Source: Paracoccaceae bacterium (GTDB lineage Bacteria > Pseudomonadota > Alphaproteobacteria > Rhodobacterales > Rhodobacteraceae). Taken from it: DNA of 37,494 nucleotides. Below the pieces are notes generated by a model. That model saw nothing but the letters and a program-made list of their open reading frames with translations, did not search any database and had not been told where the DNA came from. Below, in pieces: positions 22,606-32,215 of this stretch; position 1 is the stretch's first letter, and the number at the start of each line of letters is the position of its first letter. Made by a program: the position numbers and the translations under genes. The stretch is taken from assembly GCA_027351005.1 (NCBI GenBank), contig DAIEJF010000187.1, positions 1 to 37,494 on the forward strand, given 5' to 3'.

Positions 22606-23849
22606 ATCAGGAATTCGGCCAGCGTCTCGTCTCCGGTGATGTCGCGATAGGCAAAGCCCGCGGCATCCAGCCGCCCGAAAAGCCGGGCAAAGTTTTCGGC
22701 CTGGGCCGTCTCGATCCCGATCAGCACGGTCCCGAAGTTGCGGGCCGATTTCTTCAGATACTCGAACCGGGCGATGTCATCCTCTGGGCCCAGCATCTCG
22801 AGGAAATCGCGCAGCGCGCCGGGCCGCTGGGGCAGGCGCAGGATGAAGTATTTCTTCACCCCCGAATACCGCTGCGCGCGCTCTTTGACCTCGGGCAGGC
22901 GTTCGAAATCGAAGTTGCCGCCAGAGGTGACGCAGACCACCGTCTTTCCCGCCAGCGCAGCCCCCAGAACCGGCAGCACGTCGACCGACAGCGCCCCGGC
23001 GGGTTCCAGAACGATGCCTTCCACGTTCAGCATTTCCAGCATGGTCACGCAGATCCGGTCTTCGGGCGCCAGCAGCACGCTGGCCGGGTCAATGCCGCGC
23101 AATCCCTCGAACGGGCGGGCGCCGATCCGGGCCACCGCCGCCCCATCGACGAAACTGTTCACCCGCGGCAGCGTCACCGGCGCCCCGGCGGCCAGCGCAG
23201 CGGTGAGGCTCGCGCCGCCCTCGGGCTCGACATAGACGATCCGCGCGCCGGGGGCGCGGGCCGCCAGATAGGCGGTCACACCGGCCGACAGCCCGCCACC
23301 GCCCACCGGCAGGATCACCAGATCCGGCCCGCGGCCCAATTGTTCCAGCAGCTCGACCGCGACCGAGGCCTGCCCCTCGATCACGTCGGAGTCGTCGAAG
23401 GGCGACAGGAACGTGCCCCCCACCTCGGCGCAGAAGGCCTGCGCGGCGGCCAGCGACTGGTCGAAATAATCGCCTGTCAGCCGCACGGTCACGGCATCGC
23501 CGCCGAACATCCGGGTCTTGTCGATCTTCTGCTGCGGGGTGGTCACCGGCATGAAGATCGTGCCCTTCACCCCGAAATGGCGGCAGGCATAGGCCACGCC
23601 CTGCGCGTGGTTCCCCGCGCTGGCGCACACGAACTGATCCTGCGCCGGATCGCGGGCCAGAACCTTGCGCATCGCATTGACCGCGCCGCGGATCTTGTAG
23701 CTGCGCACCGGGCTCAGATCCTCGCGTTTCAGCAGGATCTCGGCGCCCCAGCGCGCCGACAGATGGTCGTTGCGCTGCAGCGGCGTAGTGTGGAACAGCG
23801 CGCGCAGCGCGGCGGTGGCGGCCTCGGCGGCTTCGGTGAACGCGGTCAT
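22602..23849 (-). CDS. ilvA: Threonine dehydratase (threonine ammonia-lyase)
   Basis: PLP-dependent enzyme turning threonine into 2-oxobutanoate and ammonia, the entry step to isoleucine. ATG 23849 has AAGG seven bases upstream and gives 415 residues; a TTG two codons earlier is less likely. The PLP lysine is Lys52 in VRSYKIRGA, the phosphate-binding loop is GGGGLSAG, and the substrate loop is SAGNHAQGVAYA. After about residue 330 a C-terminal regulatory segment follows (FILRLPQRPGALRDFLEMLG), the ACT-like domain that mediates isoleucine feedback. One such domain is seen, as in the shorter biosynthetic form, not the two of the E. coli enzyme. Confidence 0.93.
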   Translation of the reverse strand: MTAFTEAAEAATAALRALFHTTPLQRNDHLSARWGAEILLKREDLSPVRSYKIRGAVNAMRKVLARDPAQDQFVCASAGNHAQGVAYACRHFGVKGTIFMPVTTPQQKIDKTRMFGGDAVTVRLTGDYFDQSLAAAQAFCAEVGGTFLSPFDDSDVIEGQASVAVELLEQLGRGPDLVILPVGGGGLSAGVTAYLAARAPGARIVYVEPEGGASLTAALAAGAPVTLPRVNSFVDGAAVARIGARPFEGLRGIDPASVLLAPEDRICVTMLEMLNVEGIVLEPAGALSVDVLPVLGAALAGKTVVCVTSGGNFDFERLPEVKERAQRYSGVKKYFILRLPQRPGALRDFLEMLGPEDDIARFEYLKKSARNFGTVLIGIETAQAENFARLFGRLDAAGFAYRDITGDETLAEFLI

Positions 23850-23888
23850 GGCCAAGCCTTCGCCCCCTGCGCCGGGAAAGGCAAGCGG

Positions 23889-24656
23889 TCAGACCAGCGC
23901 ACGGCGTTCGACAAAATGGCCGTAAAGCGTGGTCAGGATGCTGAGGAACAGAAGCGTCAGCCCCAGTTGCACCGCGACCTGCCAGGCGGTCGCCAGCAGC
24001 GCAAGGCCAAGATGCATGAGAAGCACCCCCGGCAGCATCACGATCACCGCTGCCACGACCGACAGGATCGACAGCATCAGGAACATGCCCGCCTGCCCCC
24101 GCGTGGCATCCCATGCCATCCGCAAGGACGCGGGCTTGCCCACCGCCGCGGCAGGCAGCAGCAGCGAGAGCCGCTGAAGCAGGACGGAAATGCCCAGCGC
24201 CACAACCAGCCCCAGCACGACGCCGATGCCGATCCCCGGGCCACGGCCCGCCCCCAGCAGGGTGCCCAGCAGCGAGGCCGCCACCGCCGTCAGCACGAAC
24301 AGGCCTGCCGTGATCACCCCGATCAGCAGCATCCGCGCGATGTAGGCTTGCAGCCGGTCGGTGTGCAGCGGCGGCAGAACGCCGTCGGGCTGCTCGTTCA
24401 GCAAGACGTAGCGATGCCAGGCTACCGCGATCCAGGCCCCGATCACCGCCTGCAGGACCACAAGCAGCAGCCCCCCGGCCAGTTCGCCGGGGCCCGGTGG
24501 CGCGGCCATGTTGGCGGCATCCCGTGCAAGGCTGGACCGCAGCAGGAACGAAACCGCAAAGAGCGCAAGGGTAGGCACCGCGGAAATCCGCAAGGCGGCC
24601 TCCCAGTTGCCAGTCACTTGCCGCACCGAGTGGCGGAAAATCCGCACTGCCAGCAT
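23889..24656 (-). CDS. Multi-pass membrane protein of unknown function
   Basis: Hydrophobic protein of 255 residues. ATG 24656 is supported by GGAGG (24662-24666) five bases upstream; the long in-frame upstream extension overlaps argG antisense and is not coding. About six membrane segments rich in Leu, Ala, Val and Gly are visible. The first follows a short basic stretch (MLAVRIFRHSVRQVTGNWEAALR). No transporter or enzyme motif is recognisable. It resembles DUF4013-like or glycerophosphoryl-diester-phosphodiesterase membrane-domain proteins in layout only. Divergent from argG, ends 39 bases from ilvA. Confidence 0.78.
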   Translation of the reverse strand: MLAVRIFRHSVRQVTGNWEAALRISAVPTLALFAVSFLLRSSLARDAANMAAPPGPGELAGGLLLVVLQAVIGAWIAVAWHRYVLLNEQPDGVLPPLHTDRLQAYIARMLLIGVITAGLFVLTAVAASLLGTLLGAGRGPGIGIGVVLGLVVALGISVLLQRLSLLLPAAAVGKPASLRMAWDATRGQAGMFLMLSILSVVAAVIVMLPGVLLMHLGLALLATAWQVAVQLGLTLLFLSILTTLYGHFVERRALV

Positions 24657-24794
24657 CTGCACCTCCGCCTTGCCTGCGGTTGCAGTGAACGCAGGCGGCA
24701 CCGGACTGTCAACGGCATGGGCAGGGCCACGCTTGCCCTCCTGCGCAAATCGCGCTAAGCGCGCGCAGTTTCCTTGCAGATACTGGAGGTCGCG

Positions 24795-26018
24795 ATGTCT
24801 TCGCCGAAGAAAGTGGTGCTTGCCTATTCCGGGGGGCTGGACACCTCGATCATCCTGAAATGGCTGCAGACCGAATACGGCTGCGAGGTCGTGACCTTCA
24901 CTGCCGACCTGGGCCAGGGCGAAGAACTGGAACCGGCGCGGCAAAAGGCGCTGCTGCTGGGCATCAAGGAAGAAAACATCCACATCGTCGATGTGCGCGA
25001 GGAATTCGTGCGCGACTTCGTGTTCCCGATGTTCCGGGCGAACGCGCTTTACGAAGGCCAGTACCTGCTTGGCACCTCGATCGCGCGGCCGCTGATCGCG
25101 CAGCATCTGGTGCGCATCGCGCAGGCCTGCGGTGCCGATGCGGTGGCGCATGGCGCGACGGGCAAGGGCAACGACCAGGTGCGGTTCGAACTGTCGGCGG
25201 CGGCGCTGGACCCGGCGATCCGCGTCATCGCGCCCTGGCGGCTCTGGGATCTGACCAGCCGCACCCGGTTGCTGGAATTCGCCGAGGCGAACCAGATCCC
25301 GATCGCCAAGAACAAGCGGGGCGAGGCGCCCTTCTCGGTTGATGCGAACCTGCTGCATACCTCGTCCGAAGGCCGCGTGCTGGAAAACCCGGCCGACGAG
25401 GCGCCCGATTACGTCTGCCAGCGCGTGGTTCCGGTGGAACAGGCCCCCGACACGGCCGAGATGGTCGAGATCACCTTCGAGCGTGGTGACGCGGTGGCCA
25501 TCAACGGCGAGCCGCTGAGCCCCGCGACCCTGCTGACCCGGCTGAACGAACTGGGCGCCAAGCACGGCATCGGTGTGCTGGACATGGTGGAAAACCGCTT
25601 TGTCGGCATGAAATCGCGCGGCGTCTACGAAACCCCCGGCGGCACCATCCTGCTGGAGGCCCACCGCGGGATCGAGCAGATCACGCTGGACAGCGGCGCG
25701 GGCCACCTGAAGGATTCGATCATGCCGCGCTATGCGGAACTGATCTACAACGGCTTCTGGTTCAGCCCGGAACGCGAGATGCTTCAGGCCCTGATCGACA
25801 AGAGCCAGGAACATGTGACCGGCACCGTGCGCGTGAAGCTGTACAAGGGGCTTGCCCGCACCGTCGCGCGGTGGTCGGACCATTCGCTCTATTCCGAGAA
25901 GCATGTGACCTTCGAGGAAGACGCCGGCGCCTATGACCAGAAGGATGCCGAAGGCTTCATCCGCCTGAACGCCCTGCGCCTGCGCCTGATCGCGGCGCGC
26001 AATGCGCGCGTGGGCTGA
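24795..26018 (+). CDS. argG: Argininosuccinate synthase
   Basis: Ligates citrulline and aspartate with ATP in arginine biosynthesis. The 407-residue protein starts at ATG 24795 behind GGAGG (24785-24789). The ATP-pyrophosphatase loop is YSGGLDTS (11-18). Further conserved pieces include '[15 protein letters not shown]' (citrulline/aspartate binding), '[19 protein letters not shown]' and '[17 protein letters not shown]'. Length is normal. Alone in its transcription unit as far as seen, with a possible hairpin after the stop. Confidence 0.97.
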   Translation: MSSPKKVVLAYSGGLDTSIILKWLQTEYGCEVVTFTADLGQGEELEPARQKALLLGIKEENIHIVDVREEFVRDFVFPMFRANALYEGQYLLGTSIARPLIAQHLVRIAQACGADAVAHGATGKGNDQVRFELSAAALDPAIRVIAPWRLWDLTSRTRLLEFAEANQIPIAKNKRGEAPFSVDANLLHTSSEGRVLENPADEAPDYVCQRVVPVEQAPDTAEMVEITFERGDAVAINGEPLSPATLLTRLNELGAKHGIGVLDMVENRFVGMKSRGVYETPGGTILLEAHRGIEQITLDSGAGHLKDSIMPRYAELIYNGFWFSPEREMLQALIDKSQEHVTGTVRVKLYKGLARTVARWSDHSLYSEKHVTFEEDAGAYDQKDAEGFIRLNALRLRLIAARNARVG

Positions 26019-26030
26019 GCCCTGCCGGAA

Positions 26031-26051
26031 CGGCCCGCCTCAAGCGGGCCG
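26031..26051. terminator. Possible bidirectional hairpin between argG and the hydrolase gene
   Basis: CGGCCCGC (26031-26038) and GCGGGCCG (26044-26051) form a perfect eight-base stem with loop CTCAA, 13 bases after the argG stop. The hydrolase stop codon lies in the loop. No T run follows on either strand, so it may be a weak or Rho-assisted end point. Confidence 0.4.
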
Positions 26052-26828
26052 ATCCACCATCTGCCACACCGCCTGCACCACGGCCGCCACGTCTTCGGCG
26101 GGCAGACGGTCATAATCGTGGTCCGACCGGACCGACAGAACCGTGACCGCGGGCGCAAGATCGTAGCGCGCCGCGGTCGCGGCGGTACCATAGGCATCCG
26201 CGTCTCCCTGCACGATCAGCATCGGATGGCGCACCCGCGCAAGCGGCCGGGTGCGATAGGGTTCGTCTGACCGGCCGGGGTGGCGGAACGGATAGCCCAG
26301 GCAGACATGTCCGCAGACCTGCGGCAGCCCCTCGGCCATCGCCCCAGCCACACCGCCCGCGGAATGGCTGACAAGGATCAGGGGTCGCACGCCCTGCGCG
26401 CGCAGGAACCGCCGCAGTTGGACGACGGGCGGACGGTTGCGGAAGGGTCGCGTCAGCAGATGATCCAGCCGCCAAGGGTGGCTGACAAGCAACGCCGCCT
26501 TGAACGCCAGCCGCAGCGCCACCTTGGCGGGCGCCCGCGCGGTGGCGATGTCGGGCACGAGCGGCACCAGAAATCGGCTCTGTTCCTGCCGAAACCAGCG
26601 TGAGGTCCGCTGCCGCCGGGTTTCAAAGACCAGCACCGGCATCCCCCGCCCGGCCAGCTCTGCCACCACCAGATCAAGCAGGGGCGACCGCGTTCCATTG
26701 CTGCGCCCGACGATCACCACGGCGGGCAGCGCGGCCTTGGCTTGCGGCGGGATCCGGCGGTTCACATGGCGCGGATCTGTGGCATGCCCCACCGCGCCGG
26801 TCGCGTGGCGGGTCGAAACCGCGGCCAT
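26040..26828 (-). CDS. Alpha/beta hydrolase
   Basis: Protein of 262 residues with an alpha/beta-hydrolase signature. The nucleophile elbow is LVSHSAGG with Ser156 (the first Gly of GxSxG is Ser here). Asp in 'VQGDADAYGT' and His in 'RSDHDYDRLP' are plausible for the rest of the triad. The N-terminal part (AVVIVGRSNGTRSPLLD) suggests a cap or a serine-rich entry loop. The first ~30 residues look disordered, so a shorter start is possible. It begins one base after the ribokinase-like gene (TGA-C-ATG), so the two are probably coupled. Substrate unknown. Confidence 0.78.
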   Translation of the reverse strand: MAAVSTRHATGAVGHATDPRHVNRRIPPQAKAALPAVVIVGRSNGTRSPLLDLVVAELAGRGMPVLVFETRRQRTSRWFRQEQSRFLVPLVPDIATARAPAKVALRLAFKAALLVSHPWRLDHLLTRPFRNRPPVVQLRRFLRAQGVRPLILVSHSAGGVAGAMAEGLPQVCGHVCLGYPFRHPGRSDEPYRTRPLARVRHPMLIVQGDADAYGTAATAARYDLAPAVTVLSVRSDHDYDRLPAEDVAAVVQAVWQMVDRPA

Positions 26829-26829
26829 G

Positions 26830-27705
26830 TCAGCCCTGGCGGGTCAGGAACGCCTCGACCTCGGCCCGGGTCGGCATCGCATCGGCGGCACCCGGCCGCG
26901 TTACCTGAAGGGCGGCGGCGCCCGCGGCATAGCGCATCGCGGCGGCCCGGTCCTCGCCCCGGTCCAGTGCGGCCGCAAGCGAGCCGATGAAGCAATCGCC
27001 CGCCCCGGTCGTATCAACCGGCGCCACCCGGAACGAGGGCTGAAACACGGTGCCCGCGGGCGCGATCCACTCGGCCCCGCGCGCGCCCTTGGTCACGATC
27101 ACCCCATCTACCGGCAGCGCGTTCAGGGGCTGGCCAAGTGCTGCGACCAGGGCAGCCGCCTCGCCCTCGTTCATCACCAGAAGCGACACATGGGCCAGGA
27201 CCGCACGCACCGCATCGACATCGAAGGGCGCCGCCGAATAGATCACCCGCAACCCTCGCGCGCGGGCCATCTGCGCCGACTCTGGCTGCAGATTGGTTTC
27301 GTTCTGCAACAGGATCGTATCGCCCGACGCCATCTGCGCCACGGCGGCGCCCACCTGCGCCTCGGTCAGCGCGGCATTCGCCCCGGCATGAATGACAATG
27401 GCGTTTTCCGCTGCCGGATCCACGTTGATGATCGCATGGCCGGTGGCCGCGGGGACCTCGACCACATGCGCCAGATCGACACCAAAGCCTGCAAGCTTGC
27501 GCAGCGCCCAGCCGCCCTCTGTTCCGACGGCGCCGACCATGTGCACCCGCGCCCCGGCCCGCGCCGCGGCAACGGATTGATTGGCGCCTTTTCCACCCAG
27601 CCCCGTCGCATAGCTGTCCGCCGCCAGCGTTTCCCCCGGCCGGGGCAGATGCGGCACCCGATAGACGTGGTCGATGTTGATCGAGCCGATGTTCCAGATG
27701 GCCAT
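26830..27705 (-). CDS. rbsK: PfkB-family carbohydrate kinase, ribokinase-like
   Basis: ATP-dependent sugar kinase of 291 residues that phosphorylates a sugar or nucleoside in the cytoplasm. Seen: NIGSINIDHVYRV with substrate-binding Asp12, the GGKGANQ sugar loop (37-43), 'NEGEA' (179-183), and the C-terminal PfkB signature DTTGAGDCFIGSLAAAL with catalytic Asp237. The length and both signatures match ribokinase, but other PfkB kinases share them. GGGGAG upstream of ATG 27705 is the ribosome site. It is followed without gap by the hydrolase, and is divergent from mutS with 108 bases between starts. Confidence 0.85.
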   Translation of the reverse strand: MAIWNIGSINIDHVYRVPHLPRPGETLAADSYATGLGGKGANQSVAAARAGARVHMVGAVGTEGGWALRKLAGFGVDLAHVVEVPAATGHAIINVDPAAENAIVIHAGANAALTEAQVGAAVAQMASGDTILLQNETNLQPESAQMARARGLRVIYSAAPFDVDAVRAVLAHVSLLVMNEGEAAALVAALGQPLNALPVDGVIVTKGARGAEWIAPAGTVFQPSFRVAPVDTTGAGDCFIGSLAAALDRGEDRAAAMRYAAGAAALQVTRPGAADAMPTRAEVEAFLTRQG

Positions 27706-27813
27706 CGCTGACTCCCCTTTTCATCCGGTGTAGCCCGGCGGCCCATCACGCCGCAACGGGGCTTTCCCAGGCCCCGGCGCTTCGATACGGTCGCCCGCGG
27801 CCGCGGAGGAGAC

Positions 27814-30474
27814 ATGACCGAACAGGACCCACCCGTCACGCCGATGATGGCGCAGTATCTGGAGACCAAGGCGCAATATCCCGATGCGCTTCTGTTCTAC
27901 CGGATGGGCGACTTCTACGAGATGTTCTTCGACGACGCCGTGGCCGCGGCAGAGGCGCTGGACATCGCGCTGACCAAACGCGGCAAGCATCTGGGCGAGG
28001 ACATCCAGATGTGCGGCGTTCCGGTCCATGCCGCCGAAGGCTACCTGCTGACGCTGATCCGCAAGGGGTTCCGCGTGGCCATCGCCGAGCAGATGGAAGA
28101 CCCAGCCGAGGCCAAGAAGCGCGGATCGAAATCGGTCGTCCGGCGCGAGGTGGTGCGGCTGGTGACGCCGGGCACCCTGACCGAGGAAAGCCTTCTGGAG
28201 GCACGGCGGCACAACTACCTTGTGGCCTTCGCCGAGGTGCGCGACGAGGCCGCGCTGGCCTGGACCGACATGTCCACCGGCGAACTGATGGTGGCCCCCT
28301 GCCCCCTGGTGCGACTGGGCCCCGAACTGGCCCGCCTTGCCCCGCGCGAAGTGCTGGTGAACGCGGCGCGCGAGGCAGATCTGGCTGGAATAGTGTCTGA
28401 TTCTGGCGCCGCCCTGACTGCGATGGCGCGGGCCAGCTTTGACAGCCTGGGCGCCGACAAGCGGCTTTGCGCGCTGTGGGGCGTGGCCAGTCTGGATGCC
28501 TTCGGCGGCTTCAGCCGGGCCGAGGTGGCCGCCCTTGGCGCGCTGGTCGCCTATCTGGAACTGACCCAGCGCGGCAAGCTGCCGCTGCTGCGCCCGCCTG
28601 TGCGCGAGGCGATGCAGGGCCGGGTGCAGATCGACGCGGCGACCCGGCGCAACCTCGAGATTTCGGCGGCGCTGACGGGCGGGCGCGAAGGCTCGCTGCT
28701 GGCCGCGGTGGACCGGACGGTGACGGCCGCGGGCGCACGGCTGCTGGACCGGCGCCTGTCGGGCCCGTCACGCGATCTGGCTGAAATCCACCGGCGCCTT
28801 GCGGCGGTGCGATTCCTGCTGGAAGACCGCCCCCTTGCCGCCGCGCTGCGCGACGATCTGCGCCGCGTGCCCGACATCGACCGGGCACTGACGCGGCTGT
28901 CGCTGGACCGGGGCGGGCCGCGCGATCTGGCCGCGATCCGTAACGGGCTGACCCAGGCGGGGCGGATCGCCGAACGGCTGGCAGGCGCCCCGCCCCCCGA
29001 GACGCTGGCCGCCGCAGCCCGTGCGCTGACCGGCCACGCCGCGCTTCTCGATCTGCTGGATGCGGCGCTGGTCGCCGAACCGCCGCTGCTGGCGCGCGAT
29101 GGCGGCTTCATCGCGCCTGGATACCACGCGGAACTGGACGAGACGCGGGCCCTGCGCGACGAGGGGCGCGGGGTGATCGCGCGGATGCAGGCCGATTACA
29201 TCGCGCAGACCGGGATCGGCAGCCTGAAGATCAAGCACAACAACGTGCTGGGCTATTTCATCGAGACCACCGCGACCCATGCCGAGCGGATGCTGTCGCC
29301 CCCCCTGTCGGAAACCTTCATCCATCGCCAGACCACGGCGAACCAGGTCCGCTTTACCACCCTGCCCCTGAGCGAGATGGAAACCCGCATCCTGAATGCG
29401 GGGGCCCATGCGCTCGAGATCGAAAAGCGGCTCTATGACAGCCTGAAAGGTGCCATCCTGGCAGCCGCACCTGCGATTTCGGCGGCCGCACAGGGTCTGG
29501 CGCAGATCGACCTTGCCGCGGCCTTCGCCGACCTTGCCGCGGCCGAGGACTGGGTGGAACCGAAGGTCGACGACAGCCGCGCCTTCCATGTCGTGGGCGG
29601 GCGGCACCCCGTGGTGGAACGCGCGCTGCGCCGACAGGGCGGCGCGCCCTTCGTGGCCAATGACTGCGCCCTGACCGAAGGCGGCACGCCCGCGATCTGG
29701 CTGATTACCGGCCCGAACATGGCGGGCAAATCCACCTTCCTGCGGCAGAACGCGCTGATCGCGCTGCTGGCGCAGGCGGGCAGCTATGTGCCCGCGCTAT
29801 CGGCCCATGTCGGGCTGGTCAGCCAGATCTTCAGCCGCGTCGGCGCCTCAGACGATCTTGCCCGCGGGCGGTCGACCTTCATGGTCGAGATGGTGGAAAC
29901 AGCGGCGATCCTGAACCAGGCGGATGACCGCGCGCTGGTGATCCTGGACGAGATCGGCCGCGGCACCGCCACCTATGACGGGCTGTCGATTGCCTGGGCG
30001 GTGCTGGAACACCTGCACGACATCAACCGCTGCCGTGCGCTGTTCGCCACCCATTACCACGAAATGACCGCCCTGGCGGGCCGCCTGCCCGGGGTGGAAA
30101 ACGCCACGGTCACGGTGCGGGAATGGCAGGGCGACGTGATCTTCCTGCACGAGGTGCGCAAGGGGGCGGCGGACCGGTCCTATGGCGTGCAGGTTGCGCG
30201 CCTTGCGGGTCTGCCCGAGGCGGTGGTCAGCCGCGCGCGCGTTGTGCTGGAGGCGCTGGAGAAGGGCGAACGCGAGGGTGGCACGCGAAAGACGGCGCTG
30301 ATCGACGATCTGCCGCTCTTTGCCGCTGCGGCCCCCGCCCCGCGCGCCGCGCCCGCAGCGCCTTCGGCGGTGGAGACGCGGTTGGCCGAGGTGCATCCCG
30401 ACGAACTGACCCCGCTGGAGGCGCTGCGGCTGATCTACGATCTGCGGGGGATGATCGCACGCAAGGGCCCGTAG
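27814..30474 (+). CDS. mutS: DNA mismatch repair protein MutS
   Basis: Mismatch sensor of 886 residues. The mismatch-reading Phe-x-Glu is Phe34-Tyr-Glu36 (MGDFYEMF), the family's defining motif near the N-terminus. Connector, lever and clamp domains follow. The ATPase has Walker [10 protein letters not shown] (633-641), Walker B-type '[12 protein letters not shown]' and the 'FATHYHE' switch. The C-terminal ~60 residues (alanine and proline linker, then '[17 protein letters not shown]') are the tetramer-forming tail. GGAGGAG precedes the ATG. Only mutS is in view; mutL is elsewhere. Confidence 0.97.
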   Translation: MTEQDPPVTPMMAQYLETKAQYPDALLFYRMGDFYEMFFDDAVAAAEALDIALTKRGKHLGEDIQMCGVPVHAAEGYLLTLIRKGFRVAIAEQMEDPAEAKKRGSKSVVRREVVRLVTPGTLTEESLLEARRHNYLVAFAEVRDEAALAWTDMSTGELMVAPCPLVRLGPELARLAPREVLVNAAREADLAGIVSDSGAALTAMARASFDSLGADKRLCALWGVASLDAFGGFSRAEVAALGALVAYLELTQRGKLPLLRPPVREAMQGRVQIDAATRRNLEISAALTGGREGSLLAAVDRTVTAAGARLLDRRLSGPSRDLAEIHRRLAAVRFLLEDRPLAAALRDDLRRVPDIDRALTRLSLDRGGPRDLAAIRNGLTQAGRIAERLAGAPPPETLAAAARALTGHAALLDLLDAALVAEPPLLARDGGFIAPGYHAELDETRALRDEGRGVIARMQADYIAQTGIGSLKIKHNNVLGYFIETTATHAERMLSPPLSETFIHRQTTANQVRFTTLPLSEMETRILNAGAHALEIEKRLYDSLKGAILAAAPAISAAAQGLAQIDLAAAFADLAAAEDWVEPKVDDSRAFHVVGGRHPVVERALRRQGGAPFVANDCALTEGGTPAIWLITGPNMAGKSTFLRQNALIALLAQAGSYVPALSAHVGLVSQIFSRVGASDDLARGRSTFMVEMVETAAILNQADDRALVILDEIGRGTATYDGLSIAWAVLEHLHDINRCRALFATHYHEMTALAGRLPGVENATVTVREWQGDVIFLHEVRKGAADRSYGVQVARLAGLPEAVVSRARVVLEALEKGEREGGTRKTALIDDLPLFAAAAPAPRAAPAAPSAVETRLAEVHPDELTPLEALRLIYDLRGMIARKGP

Positions 30475-30477
30475 GCC

Positions 30478-30498
30478 GGGCGGGGCCGCCCCCCGCCC
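30478..30498. terminator. GC-rich hairpin after mutS
   Basis: GGGCGGGG (30478-30485) and CCCCGCCC (30491-30498) pair around a five-base loop, four bases after the mutS stop. A second small hairpin (CGGCTG/CAGCCG, 30499-30514) follows and spans the grpE stop. Neither has a T run, so the call as terminator is tentative. Confidence 0.4.
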
Positions 30499-30507
30499 CG
30501 GCTGCGC

Positions 30508-31029
30508 TCAGCCGCCGACGTTCGACGACACGCCCACCTGCGCCGGGCGCAGCAGGCGGTCGTGCAGGCGGAAGCCCACGCCCATCACCTCGATGATGCT
30601 GCCCGCCTTGGTGCCGGGCACCGGGGCCTCGAACATGGCCTGATGTTCCTTGGGGTCGAACACGTCGCCCGCCTTGGGTTCGATCACGACGATCCCGTGC
30701 TTGGAAAACACGTTCTGCAATTCGCGCAGCGTCAGTTCCACCCCTTCCAGCAACGGGCCTGCGATGGCGCGCTGATCCTCGGTGGCATGGGTCAGGGCGC
30801 GGCTGAGCGAATCGTAGACCGGCAGCATGTCGCGCGCGAGCTTCGATCCGCCATATTGCTCGGCCTCGCGCCGGTCACGCTCGAACCGCTTGCGTGCGTT
30901 CTCGCTGTCGGCGAGCGCGCGCATGAAACGATCCTTCAGCTCGTCCAGTTCGGCCTTCAGCAGCTCCAGCTCGTCCGCTGCGGCCGCTGCCTGGGTGGCG
31001 GTGTCTTCGATCTTCACTTCGTCTGCCAT
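30508..31029 (-). CDS. grpE: Nucleotide exchange factor GrpE
   Basis: Cochaperone of DnaK that releases ADP, 173 residues. The N-terminal third is a long charged helix (ADELELLKAELDELKDRFMRALADSEN), followed by 'RKRFERDRREAEQYG', and the C-terminal beta domain has 'GIVVIEPKAGDVFDPKEHQAM' and 'GFRLHDRLLRPAQVGVS'. These are the family hallmarks. It is read three bases after hrcA on the same strand. No dnaK or dnaJ gene lies in the window. Confidence 0.96.
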   Translation of the reverse strand: MADEVKIEDTATQAAAAADELELLKAELDELKDRFMRALADSENARKRFERDRREAEQYGGSKLARDMLPVYDSLSRALTHATEDQRAIAGPLLEGVELTLRELQNVFSKHGIVVIEPKAGDVFDPKEHQAMFEAPVPGTKAGSIIEVMGVGFRLHDRLLRPAQVGVSSNVGG

Positions 31030-31032
31030 TCT

Positions 31033-32097
31033 CTATCCCTTGCCGGGGTCGGACAGAAGCCGCCCCACCAGCTGCGCCGTGTAATCGACGATCGGCACGA
31101 TGCGCCCGTAGTTCAGACGCGTCGGCCCGATCACACCCACGGCGCCGATGATCTTACGGTCAGCGTTCATATAGGGAGAGACCACCAGAGAGGAACCCGA
31201 AAGTGAGAAGAGTTTGTTCTCTGACCCGATAAAAATCCGCACGCCCTCGCCACCCTCGGCCAGTTCGAGGAATTCGGCGATGTCGCGCTTGCGTTCCAGG
31301 TCGTCGAACAGCTCGCGGATGCGGTCAAGATCGGCGCTGTCGTCATCCAGCAGGTTGGCCCGGCCGCGTACGATCAGGCGGTCGCCTGCGCCCGGCGTAC
31401 TGTCCCAGATCGCCAGCCCGCTTTCGATCAGCGCCGCGGCCAGCGCGTCAATCTCCTGCCGCCGCGCCACGATCTCGCTTTTCATCGCGCGGCGGAGATC
31501 GCCCAGCGTGCGCCCTTCGGCCAGCGCGTTCACGAAATTGGCCGCCTGCCGCATCGACGAGGGGGTCTGACCGGGCGGCGGGGCAAAGACCCGGTTTTCC
31601 ACATGCCCGTCGGCAAAGACCAGCACTACCAGCGCCCGGTCGGGCGCCAGGCTGACGAACTCGATATGGCGCACCGGGGCTTCGTGCTTGGGCGCCAGAA
31701 CCAGGCTGGCGCCGTGGGTGATCCCCGACAGCGCCGCCCCCACGCGGTCGAGCATGGCCGTCACGTCGGATTCGCCCCGGGTCAGGCTTGCGTCGATCTT
31801 CTCGCGGTCGTCTTCGGGCAGGTCGCGGACCTCGAGCAGGCTGTCAACGAACATCCTGAGGCCCAGTTGCGTGGGAACCCGCCCGGCCGAGATATGCGGA
31901 CTGTCGAGCAGGCCCAGGTATTCCAGATCCTGCATCACGTTGCGGATGGTGGCCGCGCTGACCTTCTCGCTCATGGTTCGGGTCAGGCTGCGTGAGCCCA
32001 CGGGGCCGCCAGACCCAAGATACGCCTCGACCACGCGGCGAAATACCTCGCGCGAGCGGTCATTCATTTCGGCAAGAATCTTCGATCCGTCGTTCAT
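31033..32097 (-). CDS. hrcA: Heat-inducible transcription repressor HrcA
   Basis: Repressor of heat-shock genes through the CIRCE element, 354 residues from ATG 32097. An ATG ten codons upstream overlaps the predicted -10 box and so is unlikely to be used. The N-terminal winged-helix region holds '[27 protein letters not shown]' and '[19 protein letters not shown]', with '[22 protein letters not shown]' next. The C-terminal domain includes '[40 protein letters not shown]'. No CIRCE inverted repeat (TTAGCACTC...GAGTGCTAA) is visible anywhere in the window, so any HrcA targets are elsewhere. Cotranscribed with grpE. Confidence 0.96.
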   Translation of the reverse strand: MNDGSKILAEMNDRSREVFRRVVEAYLGSGGPVGSRSLTRTMSEKVSAATIRNVMQDLEYLGLLDSPHISAGRVPTQLGLRMFVDSLLEVRDLPEDDREKIDASLTRGESDVTAMLDRVGAALSGITHGASLVLAPKHEAPVRHIEFVSLAPDRALVVLVFADGHVENRVFAPPPGQTPSSMRQAANFVNALAEGRTLGDLRRAMKSEIVARRQEIDALAAALIESGLAIWDSTPGAGDRLIVRGRANLLDDDSADLDRIRELFDDLERKRDIAEFLELAEGGEGVRIFIGSENKLFSLSGSSLVVSPYMNADRKIIGAVGVIGPTRLNYGRIVPIVDYTAQLVGRLLSDPGKG

Positions 32098-32125
32098 GTC
32101 CCCAAACGCCCCAGGGCCACCGTCC

Positions 32126-32153
32126 ATTAAAGGGCGCCGGAACGTGCCGTCAA
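32126..32153 (-). promoter_or_regulatory. Predicted promoter of hrcA-grpE
   Basis: On the minus strand TTGACG (32153-32148) and TTTAAT (32131-32126) are 16 bases apart and match five of six bases of each vegetative consensus box. Transcription would start roughly 28 bases before ATG 32097. The upstream ATG at 32127 lies inside the -10 box, which supports the shorter HrcA start. Confidence 0.55.
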
Positions 32154-32194
32154 TCGGGGTTGCATCCCCTCCCGGCGCGCGGGTAATTGACGGC
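32146..32194. repeat. Nine-base inverted repeat between divergent hrcA and rph
   Basis: GCCGTCAAT (32146-32154) and ATTGACGGC (32186-32194) are exact reverse complements, with 31 bases between. The left arm contains the predicted -35 box of hrcA, and the right arm carries the same TTGACG facing rph. This could be an operator pair or a chance mirror of two -35 boxes. Confidence 0.5.
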
Positions 32195-32215
32195 GTGCAT
32201 CAAGAGGAGCCCCAC

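Noticed and set aside
22476-24758. A 760-codon plus-strand frame over ilvA and the membrane protein
   Set aside because: Antisense shadow; ilvA on the other strand has all catalytic motifs and the frame has none.
32098-32127. Longer HrcA start ten codons upstream
   Set aside because: That ATG overlaps the predicted -10 box TTTAAT and has no ribosome site.
30508-32215. CIRCE operator near grpE-hrcA
   Set aside because: No TTAGCACTC/GAGTGCTAA pair or near match is visible in the region.
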